A stretch of DNA of 8,074 nucleotides, from the NCBI GenBank assembly GCA_903914045.1, contig CAIWNO010000022.1, positions 1-8,074 of the forward strand, read 5' to 3'. Made by a program: the position numbers and the translations under genes. This document shows, piece after piece, positions 7,770 to 8,074 of the stretch (within the stretch, counting starts at the first letter, position 1; each line of letters opens with the position of its first letter). The notes under the pieces are model-generated. The model saw nothing but the letters and a program-made list of their open reading frames with translations, searched no databases and was not told the origin of the DNA. This stretch comes from an uncultured bacterium (GTDB lineage: Bacteria; Planctomycetota; Phycisphaerae; Phycisphaerales; SM1A02).

Positions 7770-7809
7770 CGGAGCCGTTTGAATTGACGTTTTGATTCAA
7801 GCGGCTCCG
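7770..7809. repeat. Inverted repeat (possible leader hairpin or operator)
   Basis: The left arm CGGAGCCGTTTGAAT (7770-7784) and right arm ATTCAAGCGGCTCCG (7795-7809) pair over 15 bp with one T-G exception, around a 10-nt loop (TGACGTTTTG). In plus-strand RNA the exception is a G-U wobble, so that stem is unbroken; in minus-strand RNA it is an A-C mismatch. No T-tract follows on either strand, so it is not a normal terminator. It lies 14 nt upstream of the preferred start of the secreted-protein gene, which fits a leader hairpin or a dimeric repressor site. If translation starts at 7818 instead, it encodes residues 4-17. Confidence 0.6.
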
Positions 7810-7832
7810 ACTAAGCATTGCCAGACTTGACC

Positions 7833-7922
7833 ATGAACTATTTTCGCCAAAACAATGTTCAACGCGCGCATCTGAAACGGATGATGTTGCTTGTTCTTGT
7901 GGGCTTTATCGCCTTGTGCTGA
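7833..7922 (+). CDS. Possible 29-residue single-membrane-segment peptide
   Basis: An ATG at 7833 opens 29 codons ending in TGA at 7920-7922. The product starts polar and basic (MNYFRQNNVQRAHLKR) and ends in a hydrophobic stretch (MMLLVLVGFIALC), the shape of a very small membrane protein or of an isolated signal peptide. It is the only protein-like signal I see between the operon leader and the terminator. No Shine-Dalgarno is present, as for its neighbours. It could be a chance frame, a remnant of a longer exported protein, or a leader peptide; its start lies just 14 bp from the alternative start (7818) of the divergent gene. Confidence 0.28.
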   Translation: MNYFRQNNVQRAHLKRMMLLVLVGFIALC

Positions 7923-7980
7923 GAACTGGTCACGGATGCGCAACTCACGATCGCTTTAAACGCAAAGCGGTTCCCCTCGT

Positions 7981-8027
7981 GAAAAAGAAAACGACCGCGG
8001 CTTTGAAACCGCGGTCGTTTGATTTTT
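7981..8027. terminator. Bidirectional intrinsic terminator
   Basis: A perfect 12-bp stem, AAACGACCGCGG (7989-8000) with CCGCGGTCGTTT (8009-8020), closes an 8-nt loop CTTTGAAA. On the plus strand it is followed by GATTTTTAC (T-run 8023-8027) and on the minus strand by TCTTTTTCAC (T-run 7986-7982). It therefore can stop transcription from both sides. On the minus strand it lies 21 nt after the stop codon of the gene at the right edge, its most likely client; on the plus strand it would end any transcript of the small frame at 7833. Confidence 0.9.
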
Positions 8028-8041
8028 ACAAACTGTGAAAC

Positions 8042-8074
8042 TTAGAAACTGATCTTGTCGGTGCCAAGCGCGCC
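8042..8074 (-). CDS. C-terminal end of an unidentified protein (enters from right edge)
   Basis: On the minus strand the last ten codons of an open frame read GALGTDKISF and stop with TAA at 8044-8042, followed 21 nt later by the strong terminator. The stop-then-terminator arrangement is the main reason to believe in a gene here. Ten residues are too few to name it. The terminal phenylalanine is also what outer-membrane beta-barrel proteins carry, but that is a very weak hint. Confidence 0.55.
   Translation of the reverse strand, partial: GALGTDKISF

Noticed and set aside
7833..7980. Read-through or selenocysteine at the TGA of the small frame, since the frame stays open for 19 more codons to the next TGA
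   Set aside because: A 19-codon open stretch is expected by chance. No selenocysteine-insertion hairpin was recognised right after the TGA, and the downstream residues look arbitrary.

Overview
The window looks like a chromosomal segment of a Planctomycetota bacterium, probably of the Phycisphaerae type. This rests on the style of the proteins and not on any marker gene: a paired-cysteine zinc-ribbon protein with an EGHQG segment at the left edge, a histidine kinase with an FLANVSHELRTPLN H-box, a short secreted STN-domain protein lacking a secretin barrel, and a large secreted protein of unknown function. None of the start codons examined has a Shine-Dalgarno sequence in front of it, which fits this phylum. 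Base composition looks slightly GC-rich and even throughout, and I see no insertion sequence, phage gene, CRISPR array, tRNA or rRNA.

Left edge (1-300): the 5' part of a small zinc-ribbon gene reads leftward off the window. It is separated by 68 bp or less from a rightward histidine kinase gene (300-1844). The kinase is membrane-bound and has no response regulator beside it here.

Centre (1822-7755 or 7818): five genes on the minus strand are packed as one probable operon. In order of transcription they are a large secreted protein with an AMMECR1-like N-terminal part and a helical C-terminal part; a secreted STN-domain protein (37 nt gap); a 12-TM MFS transporter (0 nt gap); a GT39/PMT-like membrane glycosyltransferase (4-nt ATGA overlap); and a 104-residue protein of unknown function (9 nt gap). 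The last gene runs 23 nt into the 3' end of the kinase gene, tail to tail, with no recognisable terminator between them. Two secreted proteins, a transporter and a lipid-linked-sugar type glycosyltransferase suggest a cell-envelope or surface-glycan role, but no substrate can be read from the sequence.

Right edge (7756-8074): the leader of the operon holds a near-perfect 15-bp inverted repeat. Beyond it is a possible 29-codon membrane peptide on the plus strand, a strong bidirectional terminator (stem 7989-8020), and the last ten codons of another minus-strand gene ending at 8042.
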